Source: Tistrella mobilis KA081020-065 (lineage in GTDB: Bacteria > Pseudomonadota > Alphaproteobacteria > Tistrellales > Tistrellaceae). From it: a stretch of DNA of 64,000 bases. Location of the stretch: the NCBI RefSeq assembly GCF_000264455.2, contig NC_017956.1, forward strand, positions 603,501-667,500, in the 5' to 3' direction. This document shows positions 17,263 to 26,788 of the stretch, piece after piece. The position numbers were made by a program, and so were the translations under genes. The notes beneath the pieces were generated by a model. It searched no databases and was not told the origin of the DNA. It was given only the letters and a program-made list of their open reading frames with translations. The stretch's first letter is position 1. Each line of letters begins with the position of its first letter.

Positions 17263-18570
17263 TGCTGACCGCAAACGTCTTCCTCATCGGCGCCTTCCTG
17301 CTGCTGCTGCTGCTGGGCACGCCGATCGCCGTGGCGCTCGGCCTTTCGGGTGTCGCCGGCATCCTGACCGGGCTTGACCAGTACGCGCTCGGCACCGTTG
17401 GTACCAATACCTATAACAGCATCGCGAAATACCCGTTGATCGCCATCCCGCTCTTCGTGCTGACGGGGGTGATCTTTGAACGCTCGGGCGTCGCCCGGCG
17501 TCTGGTCGAATTCGCCGCCTATTTCGTCGGCCCCCGCCGGGGTGGCCTCGCCGTCGTTGCCATCCTGGTCTGCATGATCATGGGCGGCATGGCGGGGTCC
17601 GGCCCCGCCGATGCCGCCGCGGTTGCGACGGTGATGATCCCCAGCATGCGGCGCGTCGGCTATCCGGCCGCCTTCTCGGCCAGCGTCATCGCATCGGCCG
17701 CCTCCACCGCCATCCTCATCCCGCCCTCGATCGCGCTGATCGTCTATGGCGTGATGGTGCCGGGGACTGATATCCGGGCGCTCTTCGCGGCCGGTCTGAT
17801 CCCGGGCATCCTGTCGGGGCTGTTCATCGCCGTCCCCACCCTGATCATCTCGCGCCGTCAGGGCTTCGGGGCCGCCGAGGCGGGTGAACAGGGGCCGCGG
17901 CGCCGCTTCCTGGACGTGTTCGTCCAGGCGCTGCCGGGGCTGATGGCACCGGTGATCATCCTGGGCGGCCTGCGCACCGGCCTGTTCACGCCCACCGAGA
18001 CCGCGGTCGTCGCCGTGTTCTACGGCATCTTCATCGGCCTCTTCGTCTACCGGGAACTGAAGGTCCGCGACATCTACAAGGCGCTGGCCGAAAGTGCCGA
18101 AACCTCGGCGGTGATCATGCTGATCATCGCGCTGGCCGGTATCTTCGCCTGGGCCGGCGGCACGCTCGGCGCCTTCGACAGTGCAGCCCGCGGCCTGCTG
18201 GACCTCACCGACAACGGCTGGGTCATTCTGGGCATGATCATGGTGATCCTGCTCTTCGCCGGCATGGTGCTCGACGGGGTGTCGATCTATCTGATCACCC
18301 TGCCGCTGATCGTGCCGATCGCCCAGACCTATGACTGGAACCTCACCTGGCTGGGGGTGGCTGATGGCGATGAACATCGCGATCGGCCAGTTCACGCCGC
18401 CGGTCGCCGTGAACCTGATCGTGACGGCCCGCATCGCCAAGGTGCCGATCGAAGAGACGGTGCCCTGGGTGATCTGGATGGTGCTGGCCATGGTGCTGCT
18501 GCTCGCACTGCTGATGGCGGTGCCGGATCTCGCCCTCTGGCTGCCGAAAACCCTGGGCTACGTCGTCTGA
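17262..18570 (+). pseudogene. TRAP transporter large permease (DctM family), frameshifted near the 3' end
   Basis: About 436 residues when the frame is repaired, the usual DctM length. Twelve or so hydrophobic helices run through the protein, with family motifs LLLLLGTPIAVALGLSGV, MGGMAGSGPADAAAVATVMI, ASTAILIPPSIALIVYG and, after the break, MAMNIAIGQFTPPVAVNL. The shift is near 18355: dropping one G in GGGGGTGGCTGATG restores LGVLMAMN, as in homologues. The unshifted frame ends at 18584 in a meaningless arginine-rich tail. This is the second frameshift in the same transporter; see the finding on this. Confidence 0.85.
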
Positions 18571-18668
18571 CACAGCCCGCCTGAACCACGAACCCTTCCG
18601 ACACCTCCGGCCCACGGGCTGCGCCTTTCCCAGGCGCGGCCCGACGGGTGGGGTGTGCTCTGATCCCC

Positions 18669-18690
18669 ACCGATTCCCGTCGGTTTTTTT
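18669..18690 (+). terminator. Intrinsic terminator or attenuator before the TPP-enzyme gene
   Basis: ACCGA (18669-18673) pairs with TCGGT (18680-18684) around TTCCCG, followed by a run of seven T. It lies 36 bases before the next start, in the 155-bp gap after the TRAP genes. It may end the TRAP transcript or act as an attenuator of the downstream gene. The stem is short, so confidence is moderate. Confidence 0.5.
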
Positions 18691-18725
18691 CCCGACCTTC
18701 CCTGATCCATAAGGATGACCCGACA

Positions 18726-20498
18726 ATGACGACGCGCGACGCAGGCACCGCAGCCGGTGCCAATGCACTGCCCGACGGCCCGATCACCGGCGGTGAAGCG
18801 CTCGCCCGCATGCTGCTCGCCCACGGCATCGGCCCGCTCTTCGGCATGGGCGGCTTCCAGCTGCTGCCGTTCTACGATGCCTGCCGGCGGCTGGGCCTCT
18901 CGCATGCCCTGATCAATGACGAGCGCTGCGGCGCCTTCGCCGCCGATGCCTATGCCCGGGTCACCGGCCGGGTCGGCGTCTGCGATGCCACCCTCGGGCC
19001 GGGGGCCACCAATCTGGTGACGGCGCTGGTCGAGAGCTACAATGCCGGCGTGCCGATCGTCGCCATCGTCGGCGACACCCATCGCGACCATTCCTGGAAG
19101 AACATGACCCAGGAGACCCGCCAGCTCGACATCCTGCGGCCGGTGGTCAAGGAAGTGATCCGGGTGGAGCGCACCCACCGCATCCCCGAACTCGTCCGCC
19201 GCGCCTTCGCCGTCGCGACCTCGGGCCGCCCCGGCCCGGTGCTGCTCGACGTGCCGGAAGACGTCGCCCATGACGAGATCGTCTTCCAGGCCTCGGACTT
19301 CTATGCCGATCCGGCCGCCGAGGCGGCGCCCTCGCTGCGCTGCCGCCCGGCCTCGGCCGATCTGGCCCGTGCGGCTGATCTGCTGGCCAAGGCCGAGCGC
19401 CCGGTGATCCTGGCCGGGGGCGGCGTGCATCTGTCGCAGGCGGCGCCGGCGCTGGAGGCCTTCGCCCATGCCTTCGGCATTCCGGTCGCTCACACGCTTT
19501 CGGGCAAGGGCGCGATCGCCTGCACCGATCCGCTGTCGCTCGGCATCTTCGGCCGCTACAGCCGCATCGCCAACGACGTGATCGAAACCGCCGACGTGAT
19601 CCTCGCCATCGGCTGCAAGCTGGGCGAGATCGCGACCAAGCGCTACAGCGTGCCGCCCGCGGGCAAGACGCTGATCCATCTCGACATCCTGGCCGAGGAA
19701 TTCGACCGCTGCTATCCCGCGACCGTCCGGCTCTGGGGCGATGCGCGCGAAGGCATCGAGGCGCTGACGGAAAAGCTTGCGCCCACCGCCGAGGCGGCCC
19801 GGGCCGCACGTGCGGGCTATGCCACCGAGATCGATGAGCGCATGGCGAAGTGGCGGGCCGAGGTGGCGCCGAAGCTCAGCTCCGACGAGCGGCCGATCAC
19901 CATGGCGCGGCTGATGACCGAGGTGACCAAGGCTCTGCCCGCCGATGGCCTGCTGGTTGCGGATGGCGGTTTTGCGGCCCATTGGGGCGGCCTGCTGTTC
20001 GACACCAAGCGCGCCGGCCGCGGCTTCGTGCCCGATCGCGGCTTCGCCTCGATCGGCTACGGCCTGCCCGGTGCGATGGGCTGTGCGCTGGCGGCTCCGG
20101 GCCGGCCGGTGATGGCGCTGACCGGCGACGGCGGCTTCAACATGACGCTGGGCGAGCTTGAGACCGCCCTGCGCATGAACCTCGCCTTCACCCTGATCAT
20201 CGTCAACAACGCGGCGTCCGGCTATGTGAAGGCGCTGCAGCACCTGATGTACGGCACCGGCAATTACCAGTCGAGCGATCTGCGCGAGATGAACTACGCG
20301 AAGATCGCCGAGACCATGGGGGCCAAGGGCATCCGGGTCGAGAATCCGGACGACCTGTCGGGCGCGCTGGCGGCGGCGATGGCCGAGCGCGGCCGTCCGA
20401 CGGTGCTCGACGTGGTGGTCACCCGCGATCCGGCCAACATGCTGCCGGGCGTCGACAGCCGGGCGGTGAAGGCCAAGAAGGGCGACCGCGTCGCCTGA
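18726..20498 (+). CDS. Thiamine pyrophosphate enzyme, acetolactate synthase-like
   Basis: 590 residues with the three-domain layout of the acetolactate synthase/benzoylformate decarboxylase family: N-terminal domain with the TPP-activating Glu (INDERCGAFAADAYARVTG, E66), central domain (ERPVILAGGGVHLSQAAPAL), and C-terminal TPP/Mg site (LTGDGGFNMTLGELETA, then NNAASGYVKALQ). The flavin-binding features of true acetohydroxyacid synthase are not evident and there is no small subunit gene. Linkage to the E1 dehydrogenase and TRAP genes suggests a catabolic decarboxylase or carboligase, or a CoA-acylating enzyme like sulfoacetaldehyde acetyltransferase; the exact reaction is unknown. An AAGGAT site precedes the ATG. 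Confidence 0.87.
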   Translation: MTTRDAGTAAGANALPDGPITGGEALARMLLAHGIGPLFGMGGFQLLPFYDACRRLGLSHALINDERCGAFAADAYARVTGRVGVCDATLGPGATNLVTALVESYNAGVPIVAIVGDTHRDHSWKNMTQETRQLDILRPVVKEVIRVERTHRIPELVRRAFAVATSGRPGPVLLDVPEDVAHDEIVFQASDFYADPAAEAAPSLRCRPASADLARAADLLAKAERPVILAGGGVHLSQAAPALEAFAHAFGIPVAHTLSGKGAIACTDPLSLGIFGRYSRIANDVIETADVILAIGCKLGEIATKRYSVPPAGKTLIHLDILAEEFDRCYPATVRLWGDAREGIEALTEKLAPTAEAARAARAGYATEIDERMAKWRAEVAPKLSSDERPITMARLMTEVTKALPADGLLVADGGFAAHWGGLLFDTKRAGRGFVPDRGFASIGYGLPGAMGCALAAPGRPVMALTGDGGFNMTLGELETALRMNLAFTLIIVNNAASGYVKALQHLMYGTGNYQSSDLREMNYAKIAETMGAKGIRVENPDDLSGALAAAMAERGRPTVLDVVVTRDPANMLPGVDSRAVKAKKGDRVA

Positions 20499-20598
20499 TC
20501 AGGCAGCGGCCGGATCAGCAGAATACCTGATCCCGAAGGGGGCTCCGTGCTAGTCTGACGTGGTGTCATCCCATCGTCACGTGTACGGAGCCCCCATC

Positions 20599-21186
20599 AT
20601 GACCGAGACCACGCCCCGGCGCCCGCGGATCGCCGTCACCGGCAGTGCCGGCACCGGCAAGACCACGCTGGTCGATGCGCTCGGCCGCCATTTCGGCCTG
20701 CCGGTGGTGCCCGAGCACATGCGCAGCCGGATCGAGGCCGGGCTCGACCTGCACAAGCTGGAATGGCCGCAGTTCCGGGCGCTGATCCGCGAGCTGTATG
20801 ACGAACATCTGGCGGCACGCGATGCCGCGATCGCCGAAACCGGCGGCGCCGTCACCGATCGTTGCCCGCTGGACACGCTGGGCTTCTGGCTGCATTACGG
20901 CTTCGGCTCCGACGAGGCCGAAACCGATGCGCTGGCGGCGGATGCCGTCGCCCAGATGGCGCCGCTCGATCTGGTGGTGATCCTGCCCGCGGGCGCCATA
21001 CCCTTCGTCACCGACGGCGTCCGCTCGCCCAATCGCTGGCTGCAGATCAAGTTCCAGATCCTGATCGAAGGCCTGCTGGAACGCTTTACCCCCGACGTGC
21101 CGGTGCTGCGCATGCCCGCCGACGTGCTCGACCCCCAGGCCCGCATCGACGCGGTGCTGGCGGCCCTGCCCGAAGGGGTGCGGTGA
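20599..21186 (+). CDS. P-loop kinase-like AAA ATPase (NadR/Ttd14 type)
   Basis: 195 residues. Walker A GSAGTGKTT at 15-23, a DRCPLDTLGFWLHYG segment (LID/lid-Arg region) near 94-108 and a LDLVVILPAG strand. This matches the small group of nucleotide-kinase-like AAA proteins related to the NadR ribosylnicotinamide kinase domain. No other domain is attached. It could phosphorylate a nucleoside or a small metabolite, or be a GTP/ATP switch; I cannot tell. GGAG lies 12 bases before the ATG at 20599. It is convergent with prfC across a pair of hairpins. Confidence 0.75.
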   Translation: MTETTPRRPRIAVTGSAGTGKTTLVDALGRHFGLPVVPEHMRSRIEAGLDLHKLEWPQFRALIRELYDEHLAARDAAIAETGGAVTDRCPLDTLGFWLHYGFGSDEAETDALAADAVAQMAPLDLVVILPAGAIPFVTDGVRSPNRWLQIKFQILIEGLLERFTPDVPVLRMPADVLDPQARIDAVLAALPEGVR

Positions 21187-21254
21187 GGGGAGAAGAAGAA
21201 GGTGGATCCCCGCCTGCGCGGGCGTGACGGCTTCCTCTTTTTTTACAGAGAGTT

Positions 21255-21301
21255 AGCCCCGCGCAAGCGGGGTTCCCCCTGTTTCGGGCAGGAGACCTGC
21301 C
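21255..21301. terminator. Pair of stem-loops between convergent genes
   Basis: AGCCCCGC/GCGGGGTT with a GCAA loop (21255-21274) and GGCAGG-AGA-CCTGCC (21287-21301). The second stem is one base beyond the prfC stop. A T-run at 21238-21244 follows a G+C-rich stretch on the plus strand. Together they can terminate both the kinase-like gene and prfC. Confidence 0.65.
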
Positions 21302-21302
21302 T

Positions 21303-22904
<1,602 letters not shown>

Positions 22905-23179
22905 GCGCTCGGACGGGTTCGGAGGAAGGGAAGGGCTTCGTTCGGGGAACGGGCTTCGTTTCGGGAAAGGTCTCGGTTTCCCGGGGCGATAGGTAGCGCG
23001 TCCGGGCGCGATTTTCCAGGGACTTCGGTCGGATCGGGCGGCATAATCGGGCAAGCCTCCCCTGCAGGCGATGTCACGGCTGTGCCCCGTCCGCGCCGTT
23101 TGACGGACGGGAAACCGCCTTTTCGAAAGCAGCAGGCCGAAGGGTGGCGGTCGGGGGAGCAGCTAAGGGAGACGCGGTG

Positions 23180-23470
23180 ATGTCGAAGATGGATATGCGT
23201 CACGCCAGACTGTTCCGCGCCGGCCCTGATCAGGCCGTGCGGATCCCGAAGGGTTTTGAACTGCCGGGCGACGAGGTGATCATTCACCGTGAGGGCGACC
23301 GTCTGGTCATCGAACCCGTCGCCAGGCCGGGGCTGCTCGCGCTTCTGGCGACATTGGAGCCGATTGACGAAGCATTTCCCGACGTGGACGAAGGTCTGCG
23401 CGCCCGTGACACGAACCTCCGGGTGTCCTGTCAGGGGGCTGGGCTTATGGTCGAGAACCGGCTCGACTGA
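23180..23470 (+). CDS. VapB-type antitoxin, no toxin partner seen
   Basis: 96 residues. An AbrB/SpoVT swapped-hairpin DNA-binding half is recognisable: ARLFRAGPDQAVRIPKGFELPGDEVIIHREGDRLVIEPV, followed by the toxin-wrapping tail LATLEPIDEAFPDVDEGL. In VapBC pairs the antitoxin ends soon after DVDEGL-like residues and a PIN-domain gene follows at once. Here the frame runs on about 25 residues with unrelated sequence, and the next gene is a convergent hydrolase. So it looks like a solitary antitoxin or the remnant of a broken VapBC module. AAGGGA is 15 bases before the ATG. Confidence 0.8.
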   Translation: MSKMDMRHARLFRAGPDQAVRIPKGFELPGDEVIIHREGDRLVIEPVARPGLLALLATLEPIDEAFPDVDEGLRARDTNLRVSCQGAGLMVENRLD

Positions 23471-23524
23471 GCTGGAGCGCCTTCCCGGCAGCTACGCCCC
23501 TGGCGGTCACTGCCGTATGCCGCC

Positions 23525-24343
23525 TCAACATCCGACCGCCACGACCCGGGGCGGTGCCGCGGATGCCCCGGCCGCCATGTCCGGGGCGAGGTCGAGGAAG
23601 GCGAGGATGGCCGAGAGGATGGCGGCCTCGTCCTGGTCCGGCAGATCGGCGTAGTCATGCCCGCCCGGCACCGGCAGAATGCGGATGGTTCCCGAGAGGG
23701 CATAACGCCCGGCATCCACCGCCGTGCCATAGGGATCCTGATCGCCCTGGATGATCAGAAAGGGCGTATCGAGCCGGGCGAGGTGATCGGTGCGGGCCGG
23801 GTCTTCGTCCTGCAAGGGGTGCCTGAAGGGATAGCCGAAGCAGACGAGCCGCGTGATCCTGGGGTCCGCGCCGGCCAGCGAGGTCACGATCCCGCCTGCG
23901 GAATGGGTGAGGCACCAGATCCGCTTTGCCGGCAGCCCGTCGAGGAAGTCCCGCAGATCGCGGGCCGCGACGACATTCGCCCGCCTCCGTGGCCGGAGGG
24001 CATAGTCCCAGCGGTCGGGACGGGTGAGCAGGATCATCGATTTGATCAGCCGTTCGACGATCCACCCGAGAGCAGGCCACCGGCGGCGCAGCGCCCTGAC
24101 CTGCGGGCCGGCCAGGGCCTCGAACCTGCGGTCGAGCAGCTTGAAGGTCCGGGTGGTGCGCGTCTCCAGCCAGCAGACCGGGATGCCCCGGTCGTGGATC
24201 ACGCCAATGATCCGGTCGATCATCGACGAGGCCCGCCGATAATTGTTCCGGCCCATGACGATCAGCAGGGTGTCGGCCTCGGGCGACCCCAGATGGCGAA
24301 CCGGCCCGATGCCCGGTCTCGCGAAAAAATGGGAGATCGGCAT
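23525..24343 (-). CDS. Alpha/beta hydrolase
   Basis: 272 residues with an alpha/beta-hydrolase core. Nucleophile elbow THSAGG (146-151, S148), acid candidate D203 in IIQGDQDPYG and His H229 in PVPGGHDY, in the right order and spacing. The first strand/oxyanion loop is LLIVMGRNNYRR. No signal peptide. Substrate unknown; relatives are annotated as lysophospholipase-like or general esterases. It has no operon partner, and its start lies about 150 bp from the divergent DUF2442 gene. Confidence 0.8.
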   Translation of the reverse strand: MPISHFFARPGIGPVRHLGSPEADTLLIVMGRNNYRRASSMIDRIIGVIHDRGIPVCWLETRTTRTFKLLDRRFEALAGPQVRALRRRWPALGWIVERLIKSMILLTRPDRWDYALRPRRRANVVAARDLRDFLDGLPAKRIWCLTHSAGGIVTSLAGADPRITRLVCFGYPFRHPLQDEDPARTDHLARLDTPFLIIQGDQDPYGTAVDAGRYALSGTIRILPVPGGHDYADLPDQDEAAILSAILAFLDLAPDMAAGASAAPPRVVAVGC

Positions 24344-24492
24344 CGGTGGTTCACTCTGTGCGTTACTGCATATGGCAGCCTGTTTTATTGTAAGCGGGTG
24401 ATGATTGCCTCACAAGCGGGCGTGCGCCAATTCCGTGCGGGGGCAGGCGCATGAGAGCCTGAGGCATGTTCCGACCTGCGGGAGACGGATCC

Positions 24493-24798
24493 ATGGCCGA
24501 ACTGACCGATGCCGCAATCGATGCCGCCCTGGAGCGCGGCCGCCTTGCCCATGCGCAGGAACCGCGCGCCGCGGCGGCACGCTATGACCGCGGCGAGGGC
24601 CTGGTCATCGTCGATCTGGAGAATGGCTGCGTCTTCGCCTTTCCGCCGCGGCTGGTTGCGGGGCTGGATGGGGCAACCGCTGATCAGCTTGCCGCGGTCC
24701 GGATCCTCGGCAGGGGGTATGGCCTCCATTGGGAAGAACTGGATGTGGATCTGTCGCTGCCCGGGTTGATGGCGGGGCGCTTCGGTCCCGGGATCTGA
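24493..24798 (+). CDS. DUF2442 domain protein
   Basis: 101-residue protein matching the DUF2442 pattern: GLVIVDLENGCVFAFPPRLVAGL, then DQLAAVRILGRGYGLHWEELDVDLSLPGLM. This small family is often found near toxin-antitoxin genes or a DUF4160 partner and may be antitoxin-like. No DUF4160 gene is seen beside it. GGAGA precedes the ATG at 24493 by seven bases. It is convergent with the nuclease gene. Confidence 0.82.
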   Translation: MAELTDAAIDAALERGRLAHAQEPRAAAARYDRGEGLVIVDLENGCVFAFPPRLVAGLDGATADQLAAVRILGRGYGLHWEELDVDLSLPGLMAGRFGPGI

Positions 24799-24838
24799 CC
24801 GAAATGGCAGACGGAGCGGGCCCGTCCGATAGCGGGCG

Positions 24839-25324
24839 CTACTGCCGCCCGCGCTGCCGCCAGGCCTCGGGCGGCGTGAACCGGCCGGCCCACAGGCCAC
24901 GGCCGGCGGCGCGGGCGTCGGCTTCCGGTGTGAGGTAAAGGCCGGAATAGCGACGATAGGCCAGCGCCAGCCCGTCGCGCACCAGCCGGGCGCCCAGATC
25001 CTCGCCGTTCGCCTGGCAGAGGGCGAGGGCGCGCTTATAGCGGTCGCGCCCTGTCACCACGCAGACCACCTCTCGTCCCTGTATGAGTGCACGCAAAGCC
25101 TCGCTTGCGGCCGCCCCGCAGGCCCAGGGCCGGCCTTCGCCGTCGGTACAGATCTGGTCCGTCTCCTGTGCGTCGATGCCGTAAAGCCGGACCCGCTCAC
25201 CCGCAACTTCCAATGTGTCGCCGTCGATCACCCGTGCTTCGCCGGCCAGTTCCCGGGCGAGAGCATGGGGCGACGCCAACGCCACCGCCAAGGCGGCGGC
25301 GCATGCCGCTCCTGTCCTTCTCAT
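24839..25324 (-). CDS. Secreted thermonuclease-like (SNase) protein
   Basis: 161 residues. An N-terminal signal peptide (MRRTGAACAAALAVALAS, cleavage near ALA at 21-23) is followed by an SNase fold: VIDGDTLEVAGERVRLYGID (R46, D51), AQETDQIC (E54) and RDRYKRALALCQANGEDLG with the second catalytic Arg. These residues match the Arg-Glu-Arg active site of staphylococcal nuclease. Two cysteine pairs may form disulfides. It is expected to act outside the cytoplasm on DNA/RNA, although many bacterial SNase domains have uncharacterised targets. The ATG at 25324 fits the signal peptide better than a TTG 12 bases earlier. Confidence 0.88.
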   Translation of the reverse strand: MRRTGAACAAALAVALASPHALARELAGEARVIDGDTLEVAGERVRLYGIDAQETDQICTDGEGRPWACGAAASEALRALIQGREVVCVVTGRDRYKRALALCQANGEDLGARLVRDGLALAYRRYSGLYLTPEADARAAGRGLWAGRFTPPEAWRQRGRQ

Positions 25325-25425
25325 CCGGTCCACCAACTGAAGCGCAGGACGGCGCGCCCGCCGTGAGATGCGCTTGAGCTTTTGGCTTGGTGGCCGGGGT
25401 TGAGAAAACCGTCACATGAGCGGCC

Positions 25426-25535
25426 CTCGGACCTTTAGGCGGAGCCTTGGACATACGTCCGAGCCCCCGGCCGCAAGAGCCAAGATAGCCGATTCCAGTT
25501 CGGCAGACCGCATGTGAAGGGGTTTCTCACGCCCC
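25426..25535. ncRNA. Structured repeat element, copy 1 (candidate RNA)
   Basis: A 110-bp unit with three potential stems: CTCGGAC (25426-25432) with GTCCGAG (25457-25463); GCCGA (25488-25492) with TCGGC (25500-25504); GGGG (25519-25522) with CCCC (25532-25535) around TTTCTCACG. Conserved single-stranded blocks are CCCCCGGCCGCAAG after stem 1 and ACCGCATGTGAAGG before stem 3. A second copy with changed but still pairing stems is at 25840-25953. Strand and function unknown; I do not recognise it as a named riboswitch. Confidence 0.5.
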
Positions 25536-25752
25536 AGGCACCGGCTGCGTCCTCCGGTTCCCGGCTCGACAATGCCATGACGGTGGGGATAACGGAAAGG
25601 AAAACCGCTCTATGCGCGGCCCGCGCGATAAATACTGAAGGATGTCGCAGCTTTTATTATTCTAGCCGCATGGAATATCGCGGTGCGGATGTATCCGGTG
25701 CTGAAATGCGGGGAAGTCCACCGCCAGGAAAACCGGCATGAAGACGCGTTGA

Positions 25753-25770
25753 GCGGAGGCGTACCTCCGC
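25753..25770. other. Perfect hairpin between the two repeat elements
   Basis: GCGGAGG (25753-25759) and CCTCCGC (25764-25770) enclose CGTA. The stretch 25325-26112 (788 bp) holds the two structured repeats and this hairpin. I see no credible coding sequence in it; the short open frames there lack ribosome-binding sites and family features. GC content falls sharply after about 25,980. Confidence 0.5.
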
Positions 25771-25839
25771 CCTTCGGTCATCATCCTGGACTGCCGAAGC
25801 TTCGACCGGGGGTATTCAGCCGATCATGCAATATCGGCC

Positions 25840-25953
25840 CCCGAACTTTTCAGGCCACCGCCCTTGGACATCGTTCGGGCCCCCGGCCGCAAGCAGTCGT
25901 CCGGCCTGGGGCGAAAAGGCCGGATTACCGCATGTGAAGGGTTTCTCACGCCC
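25840..25953. ncRNA. Structured repeat element, copy 2 (candidate RNA)
   Basis: Stems at the same places as copy 1, but with compensating bases: CCCGAAC (25840-25846) with GTTCGGG (25873-25879); TCCGGCC (25900-25906) with GGCCGGA (25918-25924); GGG (25939-25941) with CCC (25951-25953). The loops differ in length by 2-4 bases, while the CCCCCGGCCGCAAG and ACCGCATGTGAAGGG blocks are kept. Paired changes in three stems argue for selection on RNA structure or on a cruciform. Confidence 0.5.
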
Positions 25954-26112
25954 TGAAGCAGATTGCGGCGATCAGCTTCATGAGGGAGAATAGCAGAGAA
26001 ATAATAGTTTTAAAATGAAGAATAAGACAACTTATAGGAGTGGAGGAATTTTCTGCATAACTGAAGGACTAAGCAGCTCTATTGTGCGGCAAGCCGTCAT
26101 TTTATCAAGGGA

Positions 26113-26775
26113 TTATTTGTCAAATTCAAGTTCTAATTGTTTTTTATATTGGGCAGCTTGATAGTGCCAGATAAGTGAATCAAAATCACGCCGTGAAATA
26201 TCCAGTAAGTCCGCCGCAAAATTGAAGACGTCTCGGAGATAAGCGTAGCCGTTATTCTCCAGTCCCGCGAGTTCTGCGAAATTCTGAACGTGTCGATCCA
26301 CAGCGACACAATCCATGCCAACCAAGCATGCCATATAGTCAATGGTTTTGGGCCCTATACCGTGGATTTTCTGCAAACCTGAGCAAAAAGTCTCCTCCCG
26401 TAAAGACATTAGAAGTTCGTCAGTATTCTCAATTCGAGCATTTGATATAAAAGAAACTACATTCTCAAATCGGGATATTTTTTCATTATGCGTCCACTGT
26501 AGGAATTTTGAAGTTCCTTCATCCTGCATAATTTGTATTACCGAGCCAGTGGTCGATGCGTGAGGAAATCTTTCAAGTATGTAATGGATCCGGGGCCTTA
26601 TAATTTTCTCGTAACTTAGCCCTGCCTGAAGTGTAGCATCAGCTAGTACAGCGCCCATGTGGTGATAAATAGGTCTGCAGGGGGGCCGGTTCAGCATGAT
26701 GCCAGTCTCCACAGCGCGATCAGCAACGCGTCGTGCAGCATATAGTGCATCTATATACGTTAATTTTCGCGTCAT
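26113..26775 (-). CDS. Helix-hairpin-helix DNA-glycosylase-like protein
   Basis: 220 residues, last gene of a low-GC operon. The HhH motif HGIGPKTIDYMACLVGMDC has a lysine (K143) at the position of the Schiff-base Lys of endonuclease III/OGG enzymes, and AVDRHVQNFAEL supplies an aspartate (D160) at the place of the catalytic Asp. So both active-site residues of bifunctional glycosylases appear kept. The four-cysteine Fe-S loop of EndoIII/MutY is absent and the N-terminal half is unlike standard repair glycosylases. HhH/OGG-like proteins are known ancillary factors (Cap11) of type IV CBASS beside a QueC-like protein (Cap9), as here. I use ATG 26775 (GAGGAAA just upstream). Role in base excision or base transfer is inference. 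Confidence 0.75.
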   Translation of the reverse strand: MTRKLTYIDALYAARRVADRAVETGIMLNRPPCRPIYHHMGAVLADATLQAGLSYEKIIRPRIHYILERFPHASTTGSVIQIMQDEGTSKFLQWTHNEKISRFENVVSFISNARIENTDELLMSLREETFCSGLQKIHGIGPKTIDYMACLVGMDCVAVDRHVQNFAELAGLENNGYAYLRDVFNFAADLLDISRRDFDSLIWHYQAAQYKKQLELEFDK

Positions 26776-26788
26776 TTTCCTCAACCCA

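Noticed and set aside
25514-25937. Short frames between the structured repeats
   Set aside because: No ribosome-binding sites, no family match, and they cut across the conserved stems.
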